Source: Brevibacterium sp.
GTDB lineage: Bacteria > Actinomycetota > Actinomycetes > Actinomycetales > Brevibacteriaceae
Assembly (NCBI RefSeq): GCF_031179145.1
Contig: NZ_JAPSIB010000006.1
Span: 1-64,000, forward strand
Direction of reading: 5' to 3'
Length of the DNA stretch: 64,000 bases
The position numbers were made by a program, and so were the translations under genes. The notes beneath the pieces are model-generated. The model had not been told where the DNA came from. It saw only the letters and a list, made by a program, of their open reading frames with translations, and did no database searches. This document shows, in pieces, positions 8,747 through 17,657 of the stretch (positions are counted from its first letter, which is position 1; every line of letters starts with the position of its first letter).

Positions 8747-10092
8747 ACGCCATGACCACGCCATCCGCCGCTGCGGGCCCCGTCATCTCCTCGGTCGAAG
8801 TGGTTCCCGTCGCCGGGCACGACTCCATGCTGATGAACCTCTCGGGCGCCCACGGTCCGTTCTTCACGCGCAACATCGCCATCATCACCGACAGCGATGG
8901 GCGCACAGGCCTCGGCGAGGTTCCCGGCGGCGAGCCCATCCGAACGACGATCGAGGACGCCTCCGACATCCTCGTCGGTCAGCCGGTGGCGCGTCTGAGG
9001 AGCCTGCTGCGGACAGTGGAATCGGCATTCCGCGATCGCGACGCCGGTGGACGCGGCACCCAGACTTTCGACCAGCGCATCGCGATCCATGCTGTCACCG
9101 CCATCGAATCCTGCCTGCTCGACCTCCACGGCCAGTTCCTCGGCGTTCCCGTGGCCGAACTCCTCGGGGCCGGCCAGCAGCGCTCGAGCGTTCCCATGCT
9201 CGGATACCTCTTCTACGTCGGGGACGCGGAATCGACCGATCTGGGATACCTGCGGGAGCCCGAGGCCGAAGACTGGGATCGTCTGCGACGCGAGAAGGCG
9301 ATGGACCCCGACTCCGTCGTGGCGCTCGCCGAGGCGGCCCACGCGAAGTACGGATTCCGTGACTTCAAGCTCAAGGGCGGAGTGCTCGACGGTGATGCCG
9401 AGGTCGACACAGTCATCGCTCTCAAGGAACGGTTTCCGGATGCGCGGATCACGCTGGATCCGAACGGCGGCTGGCTGCTCGACCAGGCGATCCGCTACGG
9501 CAGACGGATGGACGGGGTCGTCGCCTACGCCGAGGATCCGTGTGGTGCTGAGGGCCGGTTCTCCGGCCGCGAGGTGATGGCCGAATTCAAACGGGCCACC
9601 GGGCTGCGGACGGCAACGAACATGATCGCGACCGACTGGCGGGAGATGCAGCACGCCGTCCGTGAGGCCGCCGTGGACATTCCGCTGGCCGACCCGCACT
9701 TCTGGACCATGGCCGGCTCGGTCCGAGTGGCGCAGATGTGCAACGACTTCGGACTGACGTGGGGTTCGCATTCGAACAATCACTTCGACATCTCTCTGGC
9801 CATGTTCACGCAAGTCGGCGCGGCTGCTCCGGGTGAGATCACGGCGCTCGACACGCATTGGATCTGGCAGGACGGGCAGGGGCTGACTCGCGAGCCGCTG
9901 CAGATCGTCGACAGCGAGATCGCCGTTCCGCAGGCGCCGGGGCTCGGGATCGAACTCGACCGTGACCGGCTCGCGGCCGCGAACCGCCTGTATCTGGAGC
10001 ACGGGCTCGGCAGCCGCGACGACGCCGCGGCGATGCAGTATCTCATCGAGGGATGGACATTCGACCCCAAGCGCCCTGCGATGGTCCGGTAG
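8743..10092 (+). CDS. Glucarate dehydratase
   Basis: 449-aa glucarate dehydratase, catalysing D-glucarate to 5-dehydro-4-deoxyglucarate. It carries the base motif [14 protein letters not shown], metal-ligand strands [27 protein letters not shown] and [14 protein letters not shown], and the second base segment [21 protein letters not shown] in the capping region matches the GudD consensus. Length is normal for the family. ATG 8743 overlaps the stop of the dehydrogenase gene, so expression is coupled. Of the two GudD paralogues here this one is closer to the canonical pattern and sits with the downstream pathway genes. Confidence 0.93.
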   Translation: MNAMTTPSAAAGPVISSVEVVPVAGHDSMLMNLSGAHGPFFTRNIAIITDSDGRTGLGEVPGGEPIRTTIEDASDILVGQPVARLRSLLRTVESAFRDRDAGGRGTQTFDQRIAIHAVTAIESCLLDLHGQFLGVPVAELLGAGQQRSSVPMLGYLFYVGDAESTDLGYLREPEAEDWDRLRREKAMDPDSVVALAEAAHAKYGFRDFKLKGGVLDGDAEVDTVIALKERFPDARITLDPNGGWLLDQAIRYGRRMDGVVAYAEDPCGAEGRFSGREVMAEFKRATGLRTATNMIATDWREMQHAVREAAVDIPLADPHFWTMAGSVRVAQMCNDFGLTWGSHSNNHFDISLAMFTQVGAAAPGEITALDTHWIWQDGQGLTREPLQIVDSEIAVPQAPGLGIELDRDRLAAANRLYLEHGLGSRDDAAAMQYLIEGWTFDPKRPAMVR

Positions 10093-10135
10093 TTACAGAC
10101 GGCGGGTCGATGGGTCGGCCCGCCGCAGCGGATTC

Positions 10136-10188
10136 TCAGGGAGGAGAAGGTCGAAAATCGTTGCTGATATCGACCTTTTTCTCCCTGA
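10136..10188 (+). terminator. Long hairpin terminator / palindromic repeat copy A
   Basis: A 19-bp stem (10136-10154 with 10170-10188), paired throughout except two G:U positions, around a 15-nt loop; the right arm contains TTTTT. A shorter GGCGGG/CCCGCC hairpin lies just upstream (10101-10124). It sits after gudD and before the convergent LacI gene. Its stem shares 16 of 19 positions with the hairpin at 14643-14705. Confidence 0.75.
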
Positions 10189-10267
10189 CATTCATCTGAG
10201 CCTGCGGGGTGTCGGGCCCGGCCTGCGGACGCGCACGGCCCGACCCTGCGGGGCGTGGCCGGCCGCC

Positions 10268-11326
10268 TCAGCGGTCTCCGGCTGTTCCCCTGGTTGAGGC
10301 GCGGTAGATGACCTCGGTGTCGACCACCTCGGCGAGGGTGTCGGGACTGGCATCCGCGGCGTCGAGGACCCGACTGAGCACGGACATGCATCGGCGGCCG
10401 AACTCCCGCGGCCGCAGGTCCACCGCCGTCACGGCGGGATCGGTGTAGCTGAGCACGGGCGAATCGACGGTCGCAGCGACGAGGAGGTCTTCGCCGACCC
10501 TGCGCCCGTATTCCGCGGCGGAGGTGATGACGTTGAGCGCCGAACCGTCCGCGAGGGCGAGGATCGCGTCGACCGTTCCGGTGTCGAGCAGATTGCGGGT
10601 GGCTCGGCGCGTCGTCTCCTCGAGGCCGTCGAGGCTGGCGTACTCGACGAGCGGATTCAGCTCTCGGTCCGCGCACCACTGGCGGTAGGTGGCTTCGACC
10701 GTCATCGACCAAGCCATGGGCACACTCGAGGCGATGATGCCCGGGCGGCGGGCTCCCCTGGCGACGAAATGCTCGAGGAGCTCGACAGTGGAGGCTGCGT
10801 GGTCCGACGTCACCAGTCCTGCCACCTCGGCGGAACGTTCAAGCGACTGTGGACTCGAGGGTCGGGGCAGGTCGTCGTCGGACGGTTCCGGGAGTTCCTC
10901 GCCGCTGATGACAGGCAGGCCGAGGTCGAGCAGATGACCGATCATGGGGTCTCCACGAGTCGGGTCGAGCATGATGATTCCGTCGGCCTGGAGGCGATTG
11001 AGACCTGTCGGGCGGTGAGGTATCAGGGTGACGGTGTGGCCGGACTGCTCGGCTTCGTCGATGACGCCGAACGTCGCCTCCATGTAGTAGCTGAGGGTCG
11101 ACACGTCCTCGGGCAGGTACACCGCGACCATCCCGGTCCGGGAAGACCGCAGGTTCTGGGCCACCTGGTTCGGTGCGTAGCCGAGTTCCGAGGCGATCCG
11201 CAGCACCTTGGTCCGCGTGGCATCTGATACTCCGGGCCGACCGGACAGGGCGAACGATGCGGCGGCGCGAGACACCTCTGCGCGCTCGGCGACCTGTTTG
11301 AGGGTGACGCGGCGGTTCGGGGGCAT
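10268..11326 (-). CDS. LacI-family transcriptional repressor
   Basis: 352-aa repressor. The N-terminal HTH (VTLKQVAERAEVSRAAASFALSGRPGVSDATRTKV) is followed by the hinge-helix region GYAPNQVAQNLRSSRTG and a periplasmic-binding-protein-like sensor domain (MVAVYLPEDVSTLSYYMEATFGVID to the end). It is divergent from the permease-led operon starting at 11481. A LacI-type palindrome sits between them, so control of that operon and of itself is likely. It is convergent with gudD, so regulation of the glucarate genes is possible but less well supported. The sensor segment after the HTH is slightly shorter than in sugar-binding relatives and the ligand is unknown. Confidence 0.9.
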   Translation of the reverse strand: MPPNRRVTLKQVAERAEVSRAAASFALSGRPGVSDATRTKVLRIASELGYAPNQVAQNLRSSRTGMVAVYLPEDVSTLSYYMEATFGVIDEAEQSGHTVTLIPHRPTGLNRLQADGIIMLDPTRGDPMIGHLLDLGLPVISGEELPEPSDDDLPRPSSPQSLERSAEVAGLVTSDHAASTVELLEHFVARGARRPGIIASSVPMAWSMTVEATYRQWCADRELNPLVEYASLDGLEETTRRATRNLLDTGTVDAILALADGSALNVITSAAEYGRRVGEDLLVAATVDSPVLSYTDPAVTAVDLRPREFGRRCMSVLSRVLDAADASPDTLAEVVDTEVIYRASTRGTAGDR

Positions 11327-11370
11327 GTGAATGACCGTAGCAGAGCCTCAGGCACCTGTTGCGCCGATCA

Positions 11371-11384
11371 CTTAATCGATTTAG
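11371..11384. promoter_or_regulatory. LacI-type operator
   Basis: CTTAATCGATTTAG is a near-perfect 14-bp palindrome around the central CG of ATCGAT, with the spacing and A/T flanks usual for LacI/GalR operators. It lies 45 bp upstream of the LacI gene start and 97 bp upstream of the divergent permease start. Confidence 0.65.
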
Positions 11385-11480
11385 TATGGTCTCCGTCGTT
11401 GATCCGTGTCCAGCGCGGAAACCGCGGCACATCGTCATCGCCACTGCAGGGAATCCCCTGACCGGCTCAAAGGAGAGAAC

Positions 11481-12902
11481 GTGTCCCAGCAATCACCCCC
11501 GCAGCTCAGGCGGGCGCTCGGCCTGGTCGGGCTGACGCTCTTCGGCCTGTCCTACATGGCCGTCGCCACGGTCTTCACCACGTACGGCATCGTCAACCAG
11601 GTGACCGAGGGCAGGCTTCCGCTGGCCTACGTCGTCGCCCTCATCACGATGCTGTTCACCGCCCTGAGCTACGCGGCCATGGTGCAGCGCTTCCCGGTCG
11701 CGGGCTCCGCGTACACCTTCGTGCAGCAGTCCTTCGGCGGCACCGCAGGATTCCTCACCGGCTGGGTGCTTCTGCTCGATTACCTCTTCATCCCGATGAT
11801 CAACTTCATGATCCTCGGCCTCTATGTCGGAACCCAGTTCCCGAGCATCCCGACCCAGGTGTTCTCCCTGATCGCCATCATCCTCATCTACTTCTTCAAT
11901 GTCCTGGGGATCAAACTGGCCAACAGGTTCAACATCACGACCGTGGCGGTCTCCGTGGCGACCGTAGTGGTCTTCGGGATCCTCGCCCTGAAGATGGCGA
12001 TCAGCGACCCGAACGCGCCGGGACTGCTCGAGCCCTTCACCGTCGGAGCGCCGGGATTCAGCCCGATCCTCACCGGTGCGGGCATCCTCGCACTGTCCTT
12101 CCTCGGCTTCGACGCGGTGTCGACCCTGTCGGAGGAAGCACGCCAGCCGAAGCGGGACATCCCACGTGCCATCATCCTCACCACCCTCATCGGCGGCGGC
12201 ATCTTCATCCTCATCTCCTGGGTCGGGGCGCTGGCCTACCACCCCGAGGACTGGAGTGCTGTCCCGCAGGCGCTGCTCGACGCGGCCGGTGTGGTGCTCG
12301 CCGAGCACGTGGGCGGCCAGGCGCTTGCCGTCGTCATCGTCATCTCCGCGATCGCCGGCTGTCTCGGCTCCGGCTTGGCCGGCCAGGTGTCGGTGTCCCG
12401 AATCCTCTACTCGATGGGCCGCGACGGGACGCTGCCGCGCCCATTGGGAATCCTCTCGAAGCGCTTCAAGACCCCCGTGGTGGCGACCACCGTCGTCTCC
12501 GTCGTCGCTCTCTCCAGCCTGTTCCTCACCCTCGACCAGGCGGCCTTCATGATCAGCTTCGGGGCGCTCGCCGCCTTCAGCATGGTCAACCTCTCCGTCA
12601 TCCGCGCCTACCTGTTCCCGCGGACGGGCGCCGCGGCGCGAACCCCCTGGGGCGTGATCCGATACGGAGTCATGCCGCTGATCGGGTTCGGGCTGAGCAT
12701 CTGGCTGTGGACCTCTCTCGAGCCGTTCACCTGGGTCGTCGGAGCGATCTGGGCGGCTGCCGGTCTCGCGATCCTGCTGGCGAAGACGAACTTCTTCCGT
12801 CGCCCGGTCCCCACCCTGAACTTCGACGAGGTCGAACCGACCGATGAACCGACGAACCCCACTCCCGAGCTTGCCGATCACCAGAAAGGTGCCCGCACAT
12901 GA
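11481..12902 (+). CDS. APC-superfamily amino acid permease
   Basis: Integral membrane transporter of 473 aa with about 12 hydrophobic segments. It shows the APC features GLTLFGLSYMAVATVFTTYG in TM1, YAAMVQRFPVAGSAYTFV before TM3, and FLGFDAVSTLSEEARQPKRDIPRA between TM6 and TM7. The GTG at 11481 is preceded by AAGGAGA, so the upstream in-frame extension is not used. As first gene of the run that holds the amidohydrolase, aldolase, P450 and MIO lyase, it probably imports the amino-acid-like substrate of that pathway. It overlaps the next gene by 4 nt. Confidence 0.92.
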   Translation: MSQQSPPQLRRALGLVGLTLFGLSYMAVATVFTTYGIVNQVTEGRLPLAYVVALITMLFTALSYAAMVQRFPVAGSAYTFVQQSFGGTAGFLTGWVLLLDYLFIPMINFMILGLYVGTQFPSIPTQVFSLIAIILIYFFNVLGIKLANRFNITTVAVSVATVVVFGILALKMAISDPNAPGLLEPFTVGAPGFSPILTGAGILALSFLGFDAVSTLSEEARQPKRDIPRAIILTTLIGGGIFILISWVGALAYHPEDWSAVPQALLDAAGVVLAEHVGGQALAVVIVISAIAGCLGSGLAGQVSVSRILYSMGRDGTLPRPLGILSKRFKTPVVATTVVSVVALSSLFLTLDQAAFMISFGALAAFSMVNLSVIRAYLFPRTGAAARTPWGVIRYGVMPLIGFGLSIWLWTSLEPFTWVVGAIWAAAGLAILLAKTNFFRRPVPTLNFDEVEPTDEPTNPTPELADHQKGART

Positions 12903-14581
12903 TAGTCAGCCGAACAGCGGACCTCATCGTCCGCGCCTCCGGAATGCACCGGATGACCGATGAGGAGCTCGGCGCCTCGAGTGCGCAGGCCCGCCGTGCC
13001 CCAATCGCTGAGGCGCACGAGCCATCCCCCGAGGCTGACAGTCTCCGCGCCGCGGTCGCCGTGTCCGAGGGTGAGATCATCGGCCTCGGCGATTGGACGG
13101 ACGTCGAGGCGCTCGCAGGGCCGGACACCGAGGTGGTCGCTCTCCAGGGTACGATCGTCCCCGCCTTCACCGACGCCCACGCGCACCCGATCATGAGCCT
13201 GTCCCTGGCCAGGGGCGCCGCACTCAAGGAGTGCGCGACTCTCGATGAGGTCGCCGAGGCGCTCCGTGCGGAAGCTGCGGAACGTGGCGCGGACGAATGG
13301 GTCCTCGGATGGGGTCTCGATCCGAATGTGTTCGTCGACGGCGCCATCACCAACGACGTTCTGCACGAGGCGCTCGGCCCGGACCGGTTGGCCTACGTCA
13401 CGCTCTTCGACGCCCACTCGGCGATCGCTTCCGACGCCGCTCTGGCGATCGCGGGGATCACCGGGCCGCGCGCCTATCCGGGGCACTCCTTCGTCGTCGC
13501 CGATGACGCAGGGAAGCCGACCGGGCACCTGCTCGAGATGGGTGCCATGAACGAGGTGCAAGCGCACATTCCCGAGCAGGCGCTCGAGGAACGCGTCGCC
13601 GGACTCCGCGAGCTGCTGAGCGCCATGGCGGCCAAGGGGATCGCCGAGATCCACGTCATGGATATGAACGATCCGGAGACCGTGGCGCTCCTCACCGCGG
13701 CGGAAGAGGAGGCGCCGCTGCCGGTGAAGCTCCGGATCTCCCCGTGGTGCACGCCGACGATGGACGCCGCCGACTGCGCCGAGCTCGTCGAGAAGCAGAG
13801 GCTGCACGGTCGGCGATGGCGAGTCGGGGGAGTGAAGTTCTTCATCGACGGCACCGTCGAGGGCGGAACGGCCTGGCTCGAGACTCCCGATTCGAGGGGA
13901 GAGGGAACCACCTCGGCGTGGGAGGGAATCGACGCCTACGCGGCGCGCGTCTCTCAGCTCAACTCCGCGGGAGTGCCGACTGCAACCCATGCGATCGGCG
14001 AACGAGGGATCAGGGAAGTCGCCGAGACCCTCGCCGCGCTCCCCGACACCGGAGTGCAGCACCGCATCGAGCACATCGAATCCGTGGGCAGGGACGTCAT
14101 CGATCTGCTGGGGCGGGCCGGGATCGCGGCGAGCATGCAGCCGACCCATTGCACTCACTACACCAGGGCCGATGGGAGCGACGACTGGTCGCAGCGCCTC
14201 GGCGAGGATCGCGCACGTCGCGCCTGGTGCACACGCGACGTCCTCGACGCCGGAGCGATCCTGGCGCTGGGGTCGGACTACCCGGTGGCCCCCTTCGACG
14301 CCCTGAAGATCATGGCCGACGCCCAGCTGCGCCGTCCGGTCGACGACGCTGCTGCCGCGCCGATCCTGCCCGAGCAGGGGCTGACCGCCGCCGAGGCGCT
14401 CGCCGGGTACACGAGAGGCCCGTGGGCCGCGATCGGCGAGCGGGGCGGGTTCCTCGCCGTCGGCGAACCCGCAGCGTTCACGGTGCTCGACGTCGATCCG
14501 CTCACCGTGGCCCCCGAGGTGCTGGGCGACGCGACCGTGCTCCTCACGGTCTCCGACGGGCTGGTCACCCACAGCGCCTGA
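12899..14581 (+). CDS. YtcJ-like amidohydrolase
   Basis: Metal-dependent amidohydrolase of 560 aa in the amidohydrolase_3/YtcJ group. Seen: the metal-binding FTDAHAHPIMSLS near residues 98-110, a long insertion typical of the group, KFFIDGTVEGGTAWL, ATHAIGERGIREV, HRIEHIESVGRDVIDLL, ASMQPTHCTH, and the conserved late Asp in LALGSDYPVAPFDALK. The family hydrolyses N-acyl or amide bonds, but the substrate is unknown. Coupled to the permease by ATGA overlap. In this context it might release a free amino acid from an N-acylated imported compound (inference). Confidence 0.88.
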   Translation: MIVSRTADLIVRASGMHRMTDEELGASSAQARRAPIAEAHEPSPEADSLRAAVAVSEGEIIGLGDWTDVEALAGPDTEVVALQGTIVPAFTDAHAHPIMSLSLARGAALKECATLDEVAEALRAEAAERGADEWVLGWGLDPNVFVDGAITNDVLHEALGPDRLAYVTLFDAHSAIASDAALAIAGITGPRAYPGHSFVVADDAGKPTGHLLEMGAMNEVQAHIPEQALEERVAGLRELLSAMAAKGIAEIHVMDMNDPETVALLTAAEEEAPLPVKLRISPWCTPTMDAADCAELVEKQRLHGRRWRVGGVKFFIDGTVEGGTAWLETPDSRGEGTTSAWEGIDAYAARVSQLNSAGVPTATHAIGERGIREVAETLAALPDTGVQHRIEHIESVGRDVIDLLGRAGIAASMQPTHCTHYTRADGSDDWSQRLGEDRARRAWCTRDVLDAGAILALGSDYPVAPFDALKIMADAQLRRPVDDAAAAPILPEQGLTAAEALAGYTRGPWAAIGERGGFLAVGEPAAFTVLDVDPLTVAPEVLGDATVLLTVSDGLVTHSA

Positions 14582-14642
14582 GCCCTGCGCCGCTCGCCGG
14601 TTGAGGCGCTGCCCGTTGTGGCGCCGCCGGTGATAGCGCAGT

Positions 14643-14705
14643 GATTGTCAGGTGGAAGAAGGTCGATTTCGGGCCCGCAGATCGACCCTCTTCCACCTGA
14701 CAATC
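14643..14705 (+). terminator. Long hairpin / palindromic repeat copy B
   Basis: A 25-bp stem (14643-14667 with 14681-14705) with a single mismatch and a 13-nt loop that itself contains CGGGCCCG. It lies between the amidohydrolase and aldolase genes, inside what otherwise looks like one operon, so it may attenuate downstream expression. Related in sequence to the hairpin at 10136-10188. Confidence 0.75.
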
Positions 14706-14784
14706 TTCTGTCGCCACGACGTGACCTGATCCACATCCCGGGCGATTCGGGCGCGAGGGGGCGCGGGTGTGGTTCGATGCTGTC

Positions 14785-15543
14785 ATGACTGAAGCCATCG
14801 ACACCCACCGGGCTCGCCTGGCCGCGGGAGAGACCTACAACGGACTGTGGATGATGACGACGAGCTCGGAGCTCGCGAGAATCGGGTCCGCCGCCGGCTT
14901 CGACTACGTGTGCCTCGACCTGCAGCACGGCTTCGTCCGCGCCGACGACGTCCCGCGGCTGTCCGACGCGATCCGCGCGAGTGGTTCCGCCCTCGTCACG
15001 GCCCGGGTCGCTGCGAACCGGTTCACCGAGATCGGGATGCTCGCCGACGCCGGAGTCGAGGCGATCATCGTCCCGCTCATCTCATCCGCCGCCGAGGCGG
15101 AGGCCGCCGCCACAGCCCTCGACTATCCGAGCCGCGGCGGCGAGCGTTCGTGGGGTCCGACCAGCGAACTCATCGCCGGTGCTGTGCAGGACACCCGCGC
15201 CGAGCGCCCGCTCCTGTTCGTCATGATCGAGAACGAGGACGGCCTGGCCAACCTCGAGGAGATCTGCGCCGTGCCCGGCGTCGACGGCGTCTACGTCGGC
15301 CCCGCGGACCTCGCCTTCGCCGTCGGCACCGTTCCCGGAGAGCCCAACGACGCCCACGCCGAGGCGATCCTGCGGATCCGTGAGACCGCCGACGCTCACG
15401 GCAAGGTCCCGGGCATCCACTGCGGCAACGGTGCGGAAGCGCACCTGCGCATGGAGCAGGGATACCGGTTCATCACCTCGGCGGGAGATGTCGGGACGGC
15501 CGTCCGCGGGTTCCGCGAGGACCTGCGCGCCGCTCGAGCGTGA
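14785..15543 (+). CDS. HpcH/HpaI-type class II aldolase
   Basis: 252-aa pyruvate-dependent aldolase-fold protein. Characteristic segments are FDYVCLDLQHGFV near 45-57, RVAANRFTEIGMLADAGVEAIIVPLIS, ERPLLFVMIENEDGLANLEEICAVPGVDGVYVGPADLAF and GIHCGNG. The family cleaves 2-keto-4-hydroxy acids or acts in reverse. The ATG at 14785 is chosen; the in-frame GTG at 14767 is an alternative, and neither has a clear ribosome-binding site. It overlaps the IclR gene by 4 nt. As an end-step enzyme it could cleave a product made by the P450/lyase genes downstream (inference). Confidence 0.88.
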   Translation: MTEAIDTHRARLAAGETYNGLWMMTTSSELARIGSAAGFDYVCLDLQHGFVRADDVPRLSDAIRASGSALVTARVAANRFTEIGMLADAGVEAIIVPLISSAAEAEAAATALDYPSRGGERSWGPTSELIAGAVQDTRAERPLLFVMIENEDGLANLEEICAVPGVDGVYVGPADLAFAVGTVPGEPNDAHAEAILRIRETADAHGKVPGIHCGNGAEAHLRMEQGYRFITSAGDVGTAVRGFREDLRAARA

Positions 15544-16274
15544 GCACGTCCGGCGCTGATCGCGACACCGCGCTGGTCCGCGGGCTCAAGGTCCTCACCC
15601 GGATCGCGGAGACGGGGGAGACCAACGCCAAGGAGCTGGCCGCGGACCTCGGGTTGCCGCTGTCGACGACCTACCGATACCTCAAGACCTTGCGCGACTT
15701 CGACCTCGTCGAGGAGTTCGACGGCCGGTACCTGCCGAGTTCCCGGCTGAGCTCCTGGTCGGGACACAATCCCACCCGATCCCACCTCCTCGAGGTGGGA
15801 CACCCCTTCCTGCGCCGGCTCAGCGCGAGGACCGGGCGCACCTCGGTGCTGGCGGTGCGAGAGGGACGCAACGCGGTGTGCCTGCGACAGTTCGCCCCGG
15901 ACGAGGACGCCGACATCGCGTTCCGCACCTATGAGGTCCTGCCGCTGGACCGCGGCGCCGGTCAGCGGGTGCTGCTCGCCCATGCGCCGTCCCAGATCAT
16001 CGCCGAGGTGGTCGCCGAGTCCGAGGAACCGCGCGAGAGTCTGCTCTCTGCGCTGCAGGCGATTCGACAGGACGGCTGCGCTCACTCGCGCAGTCAGCTG
16101 CGTGCTGGGGCGACGGCGCTCGCCATACCCGTCATCGTCCGCGGTGAAGTCCTGTGCTCGCTGACCTTGGCCGGGCACACGGAGCGCTTCGGTGCGAACA
16201 CGGTGCGAACGTTGACCCCGATCCTCGCCGAGGCGGTCGAGCAGCTGCGCGGGGAGCTCGAGGAGTCGTGCTGA
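15540..16274 (+). CDS. IclR-family transcriptional regulator
   Basis: 244-aa IclR regulator. The winged HTH (ALVRGLKVLTRIAETGETNA, then LPLSTTYRYLKTLRDFDLVEE) occupies residues ~8-65. The effector domain runs from LLEVGHPFLRRLSARTGRTS to GANTVRTLTPILAEAVEQL. The GTG start overlaps the TGA of the aldolase gene. IclR proteins of this length usually control neighbouring catabolic genes; here the P450 and MIO lyase follow 123 bp downstream. Two regulators, LacI and IclR, therefore bracket the pathway. Confidence 0.9.
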   Translation: MSTSGADRDTALVRGLKVLTRIAETGETNAKELAADLGLPLSTTYRYLKTLRDFDLVEEFDGRYLPSSRLSSWSGHNPTRSHLLEVGHPFLRRLSARTGRTSVLAVREGRNAVCLRQFAPDEDADIAFRTYEVLPLDRGAGQRVLLAHAPSQIIAEVVAESEEPRESLLSALQAIRQDGCAHSRSQLRAGATALAIPVIVRGEVLCSLTLAGHTERFGANTVRTLTPILAEAVEQLRGELEESC

Positions 16275-16397
16275 GGGGCGTTCCCAGCCGTTGAGAACGG
16301 AAGTCGCCCGCACCCTTCTCACCTCATACTCTTCAGAGAGCTCTCCGCTCTGGTCGATGCGGGAGGCAACGCGCGAACCGAGCACTGGAGGTCACCA

Positions 16398-17603
16398 ATG
16401 GCGCCCCTGACGTCCACCGTCCCCGTCCTTGACGACGACCCCTACTCGGTCGAGATCCTCACCGACCCCTACCCGTTCTTCGACCGCCTCCGTGCCGCCG
16501 GCCCGGGCGTCTGGCTGGGGGCCCACGACGTGCACGCCTTCGGCCGCGACGCCGAGGTGCGCGAGATCCTCGAGGACCACCGCACGTTCATCTCCGGCGC
16601 CGGCGTCGGCATCGTCAACACCCACCATCACCCGCCCCTGCGCAAACCCGGCATCCTCGAGGTCGATCCACCCATCCACACCCGGATGCGCGCGGCGATG
16701 GACGGCGTCATCGCGCCCAGGCGGCTCCGGCCGCGGCGGAAGGACTTCGCTGCGTTCGCCAAGGAGATCATCGACGAGGTGCTCTCGACGAACAACGGTG
16801 AGTTCGACGCCGCTCGTCTGGCCGAGAAGTTCGTCCTCCGTGTCTTCGGTGACGCCGTCGGCATCCCGCGCGAGGGCCGCGAAGAGAACCTCCTCGCGCA
16901 GGGGGCCGCGAATTTCTCCACGTTCGGGCCCCAGAACGAGATCGCCCGGAGATGGATCGCTTCAGCCGAGGGGACGTATGACTGGGTGCTCGAGAACTGC
17001 GCCCGGGAGGTCCTCGACCCGTCCGGGATGGGGTCGCAGATCTGGGAGTTCGCCGACTCCGGCGACATCGACGCCGACGAGGCGACTCTCCTTGTCCGTG
17101 CGCTCCTGTCGGCTGGACTCGACACTACGATCTTCGCCATCACCAACACCTTGCGCGTGCTCTCCCTCCATCCTGAGCAGTACGCGAAGATCCACGCTGA
17201 TCCGCGCAGCGTCAAGTACGCGATCGACGAGTCCTTCCGATTCGAAAGCCCCTTCCAGTCCTTCTACCGCACGACGAGCAGGGACACCGTCCTCGGCGGA
17301 GTCGACCTGCCCGCGGACACGAAGGTCCTCGTCTTCCCGGGCTGCGCCAATCGGGACGAGTCGAAGTGGGGCGACGATGCCCACCTCTACGATGTGAGCC
17401 GCGACGCCGGCGGCCACCTCACCTTCGGCATGGGCATCCACCAGTGCGTGGGGCAGCCGATCTCACGGATGGAGATGGACGCCCTGCTCTCGGCTTTCGT
17501 CACGCGCATCGCGATGATCGAACCCACGGCGGAGGCAGAGCCGCTCATCCACACGACCCTGCGCAGCTACGCCTCGGTGCCCCTGCGCGCGAGAGCCGCC
17601 TGA
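16398..17603 (+). CDS. Cytochrome P450 (CYP199-like)
   Basis: 401-aa soluble bacterial P450. It has the I-helix oxygen motif LLSAGLDTT, the K-helix ESFR, and the heme-binding loop HLTFGMGIHQCVGQ with the thiolate ligand at Cys350. EVDPPIHTRMRAAMDGV matches the usual C-helix region. Overall pattern resembles CYP199/CYP203-type enzymes, which oxidise or O-demethylate para-substituted benzoates and cinnamates, but this is a pattern-level judgement. GGAGG precedes the ATG. Ferredoxin and reductase genes are not adjacent. Its placement 54 bp before an aromatic-lyase-family gene suggests that they act on one substrate series. Confidence 0.93.
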   Translation: MAPLTSTVPVLDDDPYSVEILTDPYPFFDRLRAAGPGVWLGAHDVHAFGRDAEVREILEDHRTFISGAGVGIVNTHHHPPLRKPGILEVDPPIHTRMRAAMDGVIAPRRLRPRRKDFAAFAKEIIDEVLSTNNGEFDAARLAEKFVLRVFGDAVGIPREGREENLLAQGAANFSTFGPQNEIARRWIASAEGTYDWVLENCAREVLDPSGMGSQIWEFADSGDIDADEATLLVRALLSAGLDTTIFAITNTLRVLSLHPEQYAKIHADPRSVKYAIDESFRFESPFQSFYRTTSRDTVLGGVDLPADTKVLVFPGCANRDESKWGDDAHLYDVSRDAGGHLTFGMGIHQCVGQPISRMEMDALLSAFVTRIAMIEPTAEAEPLIHTTLRSYASVPLRARAA

Positions 17604-17657
17604 GATTCCACGCACCACCTCGACTGATACTCCTGCACCACCTCGAAAGGACGCCAC

